NCBI GenBank assembly: GCA_037355855.1
Contig: CM074765.1
Coordinates: 2,604,001 to 2,668,000, forward strand
Direction: 5' to 3'
DNA from: Pseudo-nitzschia pungens
Taxonomy: Eukaryota; Bacillariophyta; Bacillariophyceae; Bacillariales; Bacillariaceae
Length of the DNA: 64,000 nucleotides
Shown here piece after piece: positions 30,249-40,524 of the stretch; position 1 is the first letter of the stretch; each line of letters begins with the position of its first letter. Under the pieces are notes generated by a model. It saw nothing but the letters and a program-made list of their open reading frames with translations. It searched no databases and had not been told where the DNA came from. Position numbers and translations under genes: made by a program.

Positions 30249-31337
30249 TCAGGGGAGCCACACGAGTTCCCCATCGATACTCCGTTCGGTTCTTCCACCA
30301 TGATTGGCATGGTATTCTTCGATTGCAGCGTCACGGGCTGCGTTCATATGAGCTTGGAAGGTTTCATTGCTCCCTGGGATCATGAGAGCTTGAGTATGGG
30401 TGTGGAAGGACTCAGTTTGGTTGTTACCGGAGCCTTTGTTGTAGTTCTTGGAGAATCTATTCTTTGGACACTCAGACCAATCATGGTTGTGGCCTGGGAT
30501 TCTGCAGGGATTGGATTTCTTCTTGTTGTTGTGTCCTTTGGTATTGTGGTTGGAGTTGCGCTTACGAGAGGTGTTGTTGGAACGCTTGTTTTGTTTGGCG
30601 TTGTTCTTGGTGTTCTTTTTGTTTGCTTGTCTCTCGTGACAGCTCATGTGGTCCACAATGAATTGGACTGTGGTGGTGGCTTGGATGCCACTGTGAATGA
30701 TGCCGTAGTTTTCGATCCATGCTGAAGGAAAGGAGTGCAGCAAGATAGTGAGCTTCTCGATGCAAGTGAGTGGAGCGCTGCTGCCTTGTAATTTCTGAGT
30801 GTATTTCATTAGGATGAGAATTCGATCGGCATGTTCTTTGCAGGTTACTGCTGGGGTCTTTTGGCACTCCGAGCTTCGAAGATAGGTGTGCATGATGTCC
30901 CTGGCATCCCTGGCGTTGCAGTAGAGCTTTGTGAAGTCTATGATAGCCTGCTCGTATCCTCCTATTTCTTCCTGTTCATATTGGAATTCTGTTGGTTCCA
31001 AAGGATCCCTGATCATGTCATTCCATTTGCTCTGAGCGTCTGTGGTAAGACACCGACTGAAGTGAGTGAGGTATCTGTCGACTGGGAGCTGGAGGATATT
31101 GGCAGCATTCCTGAAGGATTCTTCTACAAATAGTAGTTCTTCTAGCCCTCCTGTTTCCGTAAACAGGGGGACTTTCATGCTGTCAGTTTTGTCTTCGTCG
31201 ACGTTGTACAGGGTGAAGAGCTTGGGTTTGGTCCGATCGAAGGAGCTCTTGTAAGCAATAGGAGGGTCTCTGTAAAGGCCGGCCATGTTGGGTTTAGTTG
31301 CTGCTTGTTGAAGGTTGGTTGCTTGTTGGAGATACAA
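30249..31337 (-). CDS. Outer G2 gag
   Basis: This is an open gag of 362 codons. The ATG at 31337 adds 20 residues (MYLQQATNLQQAATKPN) before MAGLYRDPPIAYK, where the inner copy starts. It contains the C-x4-H-x-H-x4-C motif (CRIPGHNHDWSEC) after a basic Asn-rich stretch. It ends WLP-UGA (30251-30249), in frame with pol. Confidence 0.9.
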   Translation of the reverse strand: MYLQQATNLQQAATKPNMAGLYRDPPIAYKSSFDRTKPKLFTLYNVDEDKTDSMKVPLFTETGGLEELLFVEESFRNAANILQLPVDRYLTHFSRCLTTDAQSKWNDMIRDPLEPTEFQYEQEEIGGYEQAIIDFTKLYCNARDARDIMHTYLRSSECQKTPAVTCKEHADRILILMKYTQKLQGSSAPLTCIEKLTILLHSFPSAWIENYGIIHSGIQATTTVQFIVDHMSCHERQANKKNTKNNAKQNKRSNNTSRKRNSNHNTKGHNNKKKSNPCRIPGHNHDWSECPKNRFSKNYNKGSGNNQTESFHTHTQALMIPGSNETFQAHMNAARDAAIEEYHANHGGRTERSIDGELVWLP

Positions 31338-31433
31338 GTTGCCTCTGTTGTTGAGGCTATTGGTATTTTCGATGTTTTTGGTTTGATTTAGAGTTCAGTA
31401 CTGAATTCTACTACTGTTCCTACGTGAAAGCGG

Positions 31434-31447
31434 ACAGTAATTACTGT
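31434..31447 (-). promoter_or_regulatory. Palindromic presumed primer-binding region of outer G2
   Basis: ACAGTAATTACTGT at the inner edge of the 5' LTR, as in the inner copy. Confidence 0.6.
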
Positions 31448-31753
31448 GTAACACTCTAAGGTAGAAATTCGGAGTAGTATGAATAATTGTGTGTTATTTC
31501 ACTTTACGAGATGGGATTGAAATTAAAGAGAGGAAATAATGAGCGATGATGTCATCGCGATCTCCTTATATCATATCCATCTCTGAATATAACATATATT
31601 TCGTATGTAACCTTAATCATACGATCTCTCTTTTCTGCATGCCGGTTCCTACATACTAGACATCCATGTATGGATATCTTTATATTCGATTCCCATGTGG
31701 GATTCGGTTAATTATTGATTCGTAACATTACTAGCCTACGCTAGCATGTTACA
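31447..31753 (-). repeat. 5' LTR of outer G2 gypsy
   Basis: 307 bp; partner of 20162-20468 with one difference by eye. Followed by the GAGCC duplication. Confidence 0.94.
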
Positions 31754-32801
31754 GAGCCAATCCCTGATCTTGAGACTGATATGATCCAGAGGAGAAAGCA
31801 ATGGGGACCATCTATTGATACGGACAGGTACAGCAAGATTGATTTGGACCGGCTCTCCAGGATATGGGACATATCTGAAAGGAAGGCAAGGGCAATCCTG
31901 AGGGTGACTACACAAAAAAGGGTTTAGGAACCCCCAGCATCCCCTGGTTAGAAGGCTTCCAACGCAGAGTTTTAGAAACAAGAGAGTTGTTGCAGCCGGA
32001 AAGTGGGGGACTGATACATGGCATGCAAAGGTACCACGTATTATGAGACAAGACAAGGCAGCGCAAGTGTTCAGCAATGGAAAGGGCTATGAGGAATTCA
32101 TCCCTATCCACAGCAAGAAGCAAGCCGCTGATGGCCTGAAGATCTTTATTCATGAAGTTGGTATTCCAGAGCACTTGATATCTGATGGCGCCAAGGAGCA
32201 AGGTGCTGTTGGCACATACAAGACCCCTTGGAATGCTGTGATCAGAAAGAACAATATCCACCAAACGTTCATCCAACCGCACTGTCCCTTTCAGAACAGA
32301 GCGGAGCCCAGTATAGGGCATCTCAGCAGAAGCATTCGGAAGAAGACTGCAAGAAAGAAATCCCCCAAGCGTTTGTGGGCATTCTGTGGTGAGCTTGTTG
32401 CAGCAATCAGGCAAAGGACTGTATCCAGTGACCCAGTGTGCATGGAAAGAACTCCCTTTGAGTTAGTACATGGGTACATGCCGGACATCTCCCTGTACCA
32501 AGCACACGAGTGGTATGATTTTGTCTATTGGACTGACCTGTCTGATGGTACAGAGAAACTCGGTCGGTGGCTTGGTCCGTGTGGGAGGATGTTTGGAGGT
32601 GGCGACTGCCACTGGATCCTCGCTGAATCTGCGCTTCCAGTTAGCACTAACACTGTTAGGGCTGTCACCGAAGCAGAATGGAGAGCTCACGATGTCAAGC
32701 GAGCGATGGACTCATTTGACCAGGCAGTGGAATCCAAGATTGGGGACAAGCTTGAGAACACCGACGTTCAGTTTCAAGATACCTATCCTCAACCCCCAGA
32801 G
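31754..32801 (+). pseudogene. Copia B pol, part 2 (integrase core region)
   Basis: This resumes copia B after the G2 insertion with EPIPDLETDMIQRRKQWGP. A frameshift near 31915-31925 (TTQKR versus TTQKGF in copy A) breaks the frame. The integrase part is open from about 32043: HEVGIPEHLISDGAKEQG (catalytic Asp), RAEPSIGHLSRSIRKK (catalytic Glu), ERTPFELVHGYMPD. Copy A stops at AESAL, whereas this copy continues PVSTNTVRAVTEAEW to TYPQPPE, where the LINE has inserted. The last 16-18 bases are duplicated after the LINE. Confidence 0.88.
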
Positions 32802-34993
32802 ATAATAATAATATACTTATTTAAGTAGGAAAATCCACCGAAGGTGGTTAAAAGCTACTCAGTCTGTAACCAGACTTTATCGTCGCCTCAATCGAAGAGA
32901 GGTTAGGCCCCAAGTTGTAGAACGACGCGCCGCCTCAACCATGGGGAATAGGCCCCAGGTTGTAAGGACGGCTATTTTGCAAACGAACCTTGGTAAGAAA
33001 CAGGAAAAAAACGAACCAGTCCAGAGCACAACAGACACTGCTGTTGCAAAGCGTACAGGAAACGGGGTAACAAGAACGTGAAAGGGAAAGACACAAGCAA
33101 AACTGTCCCTCCAATGCTGGTGTGCAGCATCCGTAATGCTAGTGGTCAGCTGACACAAGCAAAACCCTGACTAGATACATGGTATCTGTAATGCTAGTGG
33201 TCAGCGTACAAAAGCAAAACTCCTCTCTGAATGCTGGATTGCAGCATCACCAGTAATGCGAGTAGTCATCCCCAAACACATCCCGAACCACATTCCTTAC
33301 CACTGTATGGTACATAAAGTACAGTGCCTACTACCAAATTCAGAACAGCTGTCCTCCTGTTCGAACTTAGTAGTAGCCGGAAACACGTAGAGGCGGTGGA
33401 GCCTACTACCAAATTCAAATTCGTAACAGCTGGCCTTCTGTTCGAACTTGAACTTGCTCTCCTGTAGTAGCTTGGAAACAGGGCCTTTAAGTGAAAACAC
33501 TTATGGACCATCAGGGCTGTAGGCTTGAAAACAGGTCTCTGCTGTACTGTGAACTGGAGGGGTATATGTAGGTGGTGGTGCGTTAAGTAACATGTACTTA
33601 GCAGCTTTGGGGCTTGGGTCATAAAAACAGTAGGTCCATAATCAAAAACAATTATGGACTATCAGGGCAGTAGACTTGAAAACAGATGACAGTTGAAGTG
33701 TGCATCTGAGAGGGTTATGTAGGTAGGAGAGCCTTAAGCAAGCTGTACTTAGCGGCTTTGGGGCTTGGGTCAGGAAATAGTAGGACCTTAAGTGAGAACA
33801 CTTATGGTCCAGCAGGGCAGTAGACTTGAAAACAGATGACAGTTGAAGTGTGCATCTGAGAGGTATATGTAGGTAGGAGAGCCTTAAGCAAGCTGTACTT
33901 AGCGGCTTTGGGGCTTGGGTAAGGAAACAGTAGGACCATAAGCGAAAACACTTATGGTCCAGCAGGGCAGTAGACTTGAAAACAGATGACAGTTGAAGAA
34001 TGCATCTGAGAGGTATATGTAGGTAGGGGAGCCTTAAGCAAACTGTACTTAGTGGCTTTAGGGCTTGGGTCAGGAAACAGTAGGACCATAAGCGAAAACA
34101 CTTAGGGTCCATCAGGGCAGTAGACTTGAAAACAGATGACAGTTGAAGAATGCATCTGAGAGGTATATGTAGGTGGTGGAGCCTTAAGCAAACTGTACTT
34201 AGTGGCTTTAGGGCTTGGGTCAGGAAACAGTAGGACCATAAGCGAAAACACTTATGGTCCATCAGGGCAGTAGACTTGGAAACAGATGACATTTATACAG
34301 TACACCTGAGAGGGTTATGTAGGTGGTGGAGCCTTAAGCAAACTGTACTTAGTGGCTTTGGGGCTTGGGTCAAGAAACAGTAGGACCATAAGTGAAAACA
34401 CTTAGGGTCCAGCAGGGCAATGGACTTGAAAACAGATGACAGAATTTCTTTTTTTTAAAAAAAAAAAAGATTCCTACAGTGGAAGGGGCTGTTCGTGAAC
34501 TTCGACTTGAAAAGACTTAAGAGGACTCAGCAAGGAACTTCGAAGAATGTAGAACATTAAGTGAGAATCACTTAAGCAGCTTGGAAACAGTGTAGAACAT
34601 TAAGTATAAGATATACTTAAGGGCCTTGGAATGGAGCTGGGAAACAGATCGAAGCAGAAATACAACGTTGTTGTCGGTTTTGCTGTACGGTAGAATCTGT
34701 ACTGGAAGTGCTGTAGAAAATTATGTGTCGGTTTGCTGCTGCTGCTGCTGCTGCTGCTCGATCGATCGGCCGAGTGGTGAATTGGCAACCAAAGCAACCA
34801 AACGAAGCATCCAGCAACTGAACCGATAGCAGAAACGAAGAGCGCAGGTCTTGGTTAATACATGTAGGTCCTGGGGTTGTGATTGGGGGTGTATAAGGGA
34901 GCGAGATATCGCATGGTAAAGTTGTGTAGAAATCTACGTATTTTTAGTACTGGAACATCGGAACGTCGGACAAAATGCGCTTCGCGCAAATTG
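32802..34993 (-). mobile_element. Non-autonomous LINE, complete, with 16-18-bp target duplication
   Basis: This is a 2.2 kb element without coding capacity. In element direction it starts at 34993 with a 5' leader shared with the LINE leaders at 53456 and 57985. It carries a tandem array and ends at 32802 with the hairpin CCACC-TTC-GGTGG and a (TTA)n-like tail. The target duplication TATCCTCAACCCCCAGAG is at 32784-32801 and 34994-35011; one or two bases are ambiguous. Long direct duplications plus a simple 3' tail point to target-primed reverse transcription by an autonomous relative in trans. Confidence 0.85.
33465..34450 (-). repeat. About six tandem units of roughly 150 bp inside the LINE
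   Basis: Units are recognised by GGGCTTGGGTCAGGAAACAG at about 33613, 33762, 33911, 34060, 34210 and 34360 (spacing about 149-150 bp). Each also holds GACAGTTGAAG and an inverted CATAAG...CTTATG pair. An open minus-strand frame across the array (33642-34292) is the repeat translated, not a gene. Confidence 0.88.
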
Positions 34994-35011
34994 TATCCTC
35001 AACCCCCAGAG

Positions 35012-37406
35012 GAACTATTTGAGAACCACCAGGATCGATGGCCAGACAATGACACCAAGACCATGGCAGAACCGGAGGCCTCTATTCCAGATGTGGATGA
35101 GCTCGTACCCGATGGGGATACCTATGATGAGTACATTGGAAACAAGGTCATGATTCAGAAAGGAGATGAACGGCTCAAGTGCACCGTCAAAGCAAGAACT
35201 ACTGATTTGGACGGCAATCCGTTGGGAAAAAGGAACAACAACCCTATCCTTGATACCAGGATTGCAGCTCCCTGATGGTACAGTGGAGCAGTATACTGCA
35301 AATATTGTTGCTGAGAACATGTACAGTTCGGTTGACGATGAAGGCCGTATGTTCACTCTGCTGGATGAGATCATAGACCATGAGAAAGACAATTCTGCCG
35401 TCACCAAACAAGATGTAAGCGCCAGATCCAAGAAGGTTTGTCCTGTTACAACCAAGGGATGGAGGCTGTTAGTCAGCTGGAAAGACGGGACTGAATCCTG
35501 GTGCAAGTTAGGTGATATCAAGGAGTCCTTTCCTGTTGAGGCTGCGCAGTATGCTGTTGATAACCAGATTGCAGACGAACCAGCTTTCAAATGGTGGGTA
35601 CACCATGTACTCCGAAGGAAAAGGAGACTCCTCAAGGCTACCAAGAAGAAATCCAACAAGTACTGGGATCGTACGCACAAGTATGGTGTGGAACTGCCCC
35701 ATTCTATTCCCGAAGCCCTTGCTATTGACAAGAAGACTGGCACAGACTATTGGCAAAAAGCAATTGCAAAGGAGATGAAGAACAATGAGATGGCATTTGA
35801 ATTTGACCCCGGTTACACAGTGGAAGGACTCAAGGCTGAGGGATTCAGCAAGATTACAACCCACATGATATTTGACGTGAAGTTGGGGTCCCTTACACGG
35901 AAAGCTAGGCTTGTTGCTGACGGACACAAGGTACAAGCGACAGCCAAGGAGCACACTTTCAGTAGTGTCCCAAGCAGGGACTCTGTCCGGATATTCTTCC
36001 TGTTAGCTGCTTTGAACGGATTGGATGTATTGTCTGCTGACATACAGAATGCCTATCTGACTGCACCAATTAAGAAGAAATACTATTTGGTGGCGCACGC
36101 TGCTGAGGATGGATTCCCTCCCCATTTGGTTGGACAAGTTTGCAAGATTGTACGGGCTCTATATGGACTGCCAGTTGCAGGCGCTTCATTTAGATCCTAT
36201 CTAACCAAGCACCTGAGAGAACTGGGGTACCAACCATGTAAAGTAGATCCTGATGTACACATGCGCGTGGAGACTAAGAAGGATGGCACCAGGTATTGGG
36301 CGTATCTCATTGCTTATGTGGATGATATTGTCTGTTGCAGTGAAGATCCCTGGAGACAGTTGGAGAGCATAGAACAGAGGTTTACACTCAAGGATGGTAC
36401 TATAGAAGTCCCAAAGCTATATCTTGGCGCTGACATCAGTGAGTACAAGATTGAGGGTGACCCTATCCCTAAGTGGGCTATGTCCTCTGAGAAGTATGCG
36501 AAGAAGGCAGTGGATGCAGTGGAGCAGGAGCTAGGAACCAAAAAATACGGATACAAGTATCTTCCAAAGAAGGTGACCACTCCCCTGACGTCTGAATACA
36601 GGCCTGAGGTTGACCTGACCCAGGAACTGGATCCCCAGATGCAGAACTACTACCAAGGCCTTATTGGGGTCCTCAGATGGCTCTGTGAGCTTGGAAGACT
36701 GGATTTGGTGACGCCTGTGTCCCTCATGTCAAGATATTTGGCTCAGGCAAGGGCCGGCCACTTGAATCAGCTATTCCATATGTTTGCTTACATTAAGAAC
36801 CACAGCAGGTCCAGGCTGGTGTTTGATGACATGATCCCCGATGTGGATGAATCCAGCTTCACTCAGTGTGATTGGAGTGAGTTCTATCCAGACGCCAAGG
36901 AAGTGATCCCACCGGATGCTCCAGAAGCATTAGGCAAGGCTGTTATTATGACCTGTTTCGTTGATGCAGATCATGCCGGATGCAAGGCAACCAGAAGATC
37001 CGATACTGGAATCATCATTTTCCTTAACAATGCCTCCATTCTTTGGTTCAGCAAGAGGCAAACTACAGTGGAAACTTCTACCTTTGGCTCTGAGATTGTG
37101 GCAATGCGCATTGCTGTTGAGATGATTGAAGGCCTCAGGTATAAGCTCCGGATGTTGGGTGTGCCCATTGCAGGATCCACAAATGTATTCTGTGACAATG
37201 AATCAGTTGTTAAGAATGTTACCAGGCCGGAGAGTCCATGCAACAAGAAGCATAACAGTGTTGCATACCACAAGGCGCGCGAGGCTATTGCTGCTGGAAC
37301 AATCCGGGTTGCGAAGGAGCCAGGCAAGAGCAATATTGCAGACCTATTCACCAAGTTGCTCAATGGTCCCATGTTGAAAAGCCACTGCGAGCGCTGCATG
37401 TGGTAA
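35012..37406 (+). pseudogene. Copia B pol, part 3 (RT and RNase H)
   Basis: This continues copia B after the LINE. A frameshift near 35260 shifts from the integrase C-terminal frame to the RT frame (QLPDGTVEQYT). From there the frame is open to TAA-like termination at 37406. RT motifs: RLVADGHKVQATAKEHTFSS, LSADIQNAYL (catalytic Asp), ALYGLPVAGASF, YVDDIV at 36315-36332. RNase H: CFVDADHAGCKATRRSDTG near 36957, TTVETSTFGSE and HNSVAYHKAREA. Order IN-RT-RNH is the Ty1/copia order. The element is close to intact apart from indels and insertions. Confidence 0.92.
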
Positions 37407-37891
37407 CTGCTAGCTGCATTATTTGGGGTACTTTTGTCCCTGACAAGCAGTTTGGAAGCAGACGTTACCTCTATTGTGTTACGTACAATTGGTATGTAAT
37501 GTTTGGGAGTCTCCGGTACATCGGTTTTGGGGACTATAAAATTTGAACCTACAATAGGCTGATTGTTATTCCTTGTATGTGTCAAGGAGTTGAACCAAGG
37601 GGCAACACGTCCTTCGGTTCAGAACTAAGGGCAAAACGTCCGTCGGTTCACCCCCCTTTTTTTTCTTTTTTATCTACAAATCAGCCGGGCTTCTGATAGA
37701 AGAACTGCAATATTTGATGCAGTTTGATCTCTGACAAGTTATACGGAAGCATCCCTGAATTCTGTTATGATCCATGCAAGTGTCCTGGTACAGCAAGCTC
37801 TCATGTTGGTGTCCCCCTGGGAGTATCAGTTTCCGGGGACCAATGTGGTTGCTCAATACAGGACCACTAGTAGCATGAATCACGGGGACTA
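37407..37891 (+). other. Copia B 3' untranslated region
   Basis: This lies between the pol stop and the 3' LTR. It contains two similar GGTTCA-bounded segments (AAGGGGCAACACGTCCTTC and AAGGGCAAAACGTCCGTC) and a C/T-rich run (37651-37672). The purine-rich ACGGGGACTA just before 37892 may serve as the polypurine tract. No gene. Confidence 0.6.
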
Positions 37892-38762
37892 TGTTGATAT
37901 CCAGGATGATGCTACAGGCTGTGGTGCTAGGGCTCCTGTGTAGAGGAGTGTACTGGGGCTACATGCGCTAGCATCCAGTAACTAACTACAAGGAGCTGAG
38001 CTGAGTGCTAGATCTGTGTGCTAATATCTAGCATAAGCACTTAGCAACAGGCTTAGCAACAGGCTTAGCAACAGGCTTAGCAACAGGCTTAGCAACAGGC
38101 TTAGCAACAGGCTTATTCTATATGGTATGGGGTGCTAAATCCAAGATACCAGGGTCCTCGCGTAGGATTTGTACCAGTTGTACATACCCCGGGTATAGCA
38201 CCGGCACTAGCACAGGATGTAGCATAACCCTACAGGGTTAGGGTTGCTAATGCTACGAGATACTGGATATGCTAACCTACCATGCTACCATACTATGCTA
38301 TCGCCGGGGTGAGGTCATTGGTGTACAATATGTACTATGACCGGATACCTAACCCAGACAGTTTTCAAGTTAGCACACGAGCAAGCCAGCAAGCGAGTTA
38401 GCGCTAGCACACGATTGGATATTAATTAAGCGCTAACGCTACTCCATAGAATACAGTACTAAGCCTACAGGGCTGTACGAGTTAGCGAAGCGCTGCATCG
38501 ATACGATACAGAGCTGAGCTGCGCTCAGCTCCCTCCGCTATATTTTCACTCTTTCTTTTCCACTCTAAATTAAACACCTATCATGCCCTCCCCTTTTGAT
38601 CGATTCCGATGTACCTCTAGGGAAGTACCTTCTTGTAGTAACTAAGTGTATGCAATAGAGCTTGAACAGTGTCATCTGTAAACTCACTGTTTGCCAGGAC
38701 TCTACGTGCTATTATTGTGAAGGCTTTCCCTGATTTATTTGCTGACGAGCAATATCAACGCA
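37892..38762 (+). repeat. 3' LTR of copia B
   Basis: This runs TGTTGATATCCAGG...GAGCAATATCAACGCA, 871 bp, the counterpart of the copia A 5' LTR (8880-9751). It contains six copies of TTAGCAACAGGC (38041-38112). It abuts LINE ORF1 sequence at 38763. Confidence 0.77.
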
Positions 38763-40444
38763 CTCCTGCTCCTGCACCCACTGCAGTTGATGATGCTTCC
38801 ACTTCCAGATCAGTGTCCTTTCTCCCTGGTGTTGGTGGTGCTACTGTCCTGTCCTCTTCTGATGGGCATTTCCTCCAACACAGAGGGGTTTGCTCCAGTG
38901 ATTCACGGGCTCCAGTGGATGTCACTGCAGGTACCAAGTGTTCCCATAGTTCTTATGTCACTCTTTCCCTCCCCCGGCTGATGTCTCCACGCCCTGGGGA
39001 GCTGTATGATGAACTGCTCAAGTCTCTCAAGGAAGCCTTGGATTTGCTCTGGACTGTTGACAAGCGCCTGGTGCTTTATGTTTTCCCCTCTGGAACCCGG
39101 CTCAACCCCAAGGCCAAGCCTCTTACCCAGCTTTGGACTACACTCCCTGACAGAAAAACCTTGGAATTGTATGTTGCTCAGCTCTGGCTTTGCAGTAGAA
39201 CTGCTCCTCACTTAAGGTTCTTTGTTGGGCATAGTGTTTCCTTGGAAACTCTCCTGTCTGCAGCTTTGCTCCAGAGGCTCAGGGATTGCGACATGGACTT
39301 GAAGTTTGACCACATCCAGGCTCCAGTTATTGTCACCTGTGGTTTTCTCCTTGGATCTTACATGCAGAGTTTTGATCTTGACCACTACAATGCATTGCTT
39401 CAGACTCATCCCAGGTTTCAAGCCTGTCCTATTGCTGTTATCAGGAAGAATATCAGCTTGGACAACTCCAGAACTCCTGATCCAAATCCTATTCCAGCTG
39501 CTCATGTTTTATGTCATGCTACCAAGCGAGCCCAAATTGTCCAGCTACTCAAAGCTCAGTTCAACAGGTGCAAACCTTCTGACATTGCCTCTCTCCCTGA
39601 TGGTAAATTCTACAAGTTCATTGAGACAGCCACCAATCCTTCTGACCAGCCCCTTCCCCCTTCCAAGCTCAAGACTGTTTGCCAAGCTAAGTACCGCCAA
39701 GCCCAATTCATTGAGAGTCATGAAACTGCTCCTGTTCTGGGTGTAGTTGATCTTGATCTTCCTGTTGATTTGGGCCAGGGGCTGGGGTTGAAGACTTTGC
39801 GTCGTGTGCTTATGGGTATCTGAACTCATGACAATTGGTCCTGGCCTCTCTTTCTATCTGTTGATACTAGCTCATACCGGGGTGAGATCCTTGCTTTGTA
39901 CAACACTACCACCAAGGCTGAAGCCATGGCCATGCTGTCTTTCCTACCTATTTTCCTGGAGGCACAATATGGTTCCTGTGTTAGGCAGTGGTCTTCAACT
40001 GAGTGCTTGACTGAAATGGAAGCTTACCATTGGGATGCTGCTGCCAACTGTGTTGTGGAAACTGCACCGGCTGCAGACCCATTGCAGGATGCCTCTCTCC
40101 CCTTCTTTGGTGATGGTGATGCCAGAGATTGGGAGCTTGTTGAGGATGATTTATCAATTGATCTTGCCCCAGATCTCACCTTTGATCTGGATTTGCACTT
40201 TAACCTCCAAGCACGTGATGACAGTGGTGGTGGTGGATTTGATGATTCCCAATCCATGGCTACATTGGCCACTGGCACATCCAACCTCACTGCTGCTCAG
40301 GTTGCATCTCCTAAGGGTGATGCTTCTCAAGGTGGTGATCCTACTGATACTGCTATGGCTGATGCTTCACCTGATGCTTCCCCTGCTGTCTCACCTTTCC
40401 GTTCCTGCTGTTCCGCCTCCTGGTATGCCTGGTGGTGGGGATGA
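38763..40444 (+). pseudogene. LINE ORF1/N-terminal region, damaged
   Basis: The sequence matches the LINE protein at 50023-51884 (SVSFLPGVGGATVLSSSDGH; LYVFPSGTRLNPKAK; LYVAQLWLCSRTAPHLRF). The copia LTR forms its left border, so the true N-terminus is missing. A UGA at 39821-39823 interrupts a frame that continues in phase (SWPLFLSVDTSSYRGEILAL). The frame then runs to 40444 through Asp/Ser-rich sequence before a frameshift. No AP-type endonuclease domain was recognised. The role of this domain is unknown. Confidence 0.75.
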
Positions 40445-40524
40445 TGCGGCCTCTGCTTTGAGGGTTGGAGTTGCTGCTATTGCCTTTTCTTCTAGCCATG
40501 ATGCCAGTGTCAGTGATTTGAGCC

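Larger units (their letters stand above)
20162..31753 (-). mobile_element. G2 gypsy, outer copy (minus), 5-bp target duplication GAGCC
   Basis: This is a full-length Ty3/gypsy element in minus orientation inserted in copia B. LTRs are 20162-20468 and 31447-31753 (307 bp each) and differ at one position by eye (G at 20294, A at 31579). GAGCC at 20157-20161 and 31754-31758 is the target duplication. Its integrase gene carries a second G2 element (21060-26856). Gag is open; pol has frameshifts. Confidence 0.94.
18661..38762 (+). mobile_element. Copia B, 5'-truncated, interrupted by two insertions
   Basis: Coding pieces at 18661-20161, 31754-32801 and 35012-37406 form one copia element once the G2 gypsy (20162-31753, GAGCC duplication) and the LINE (32802-34993, 16-18-bp duplication) are removed. 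It ends with a full 3' LTR (37892-38762). The 5' LTR, leader and most of gag are missing. The right LTR edge abuts LINE coding sequence, suggesting the element landed in a LINE. Confidence 0.85.

Noticed and set aside
33642..34292. 216-codon minus-strand frame with four near-identical repeats
   Set aside because: It is the roughly 150-bp LINE tandem array translated; unit spacing and the inverted CATAAG/CTTATG pairs show DNA-level repetition.
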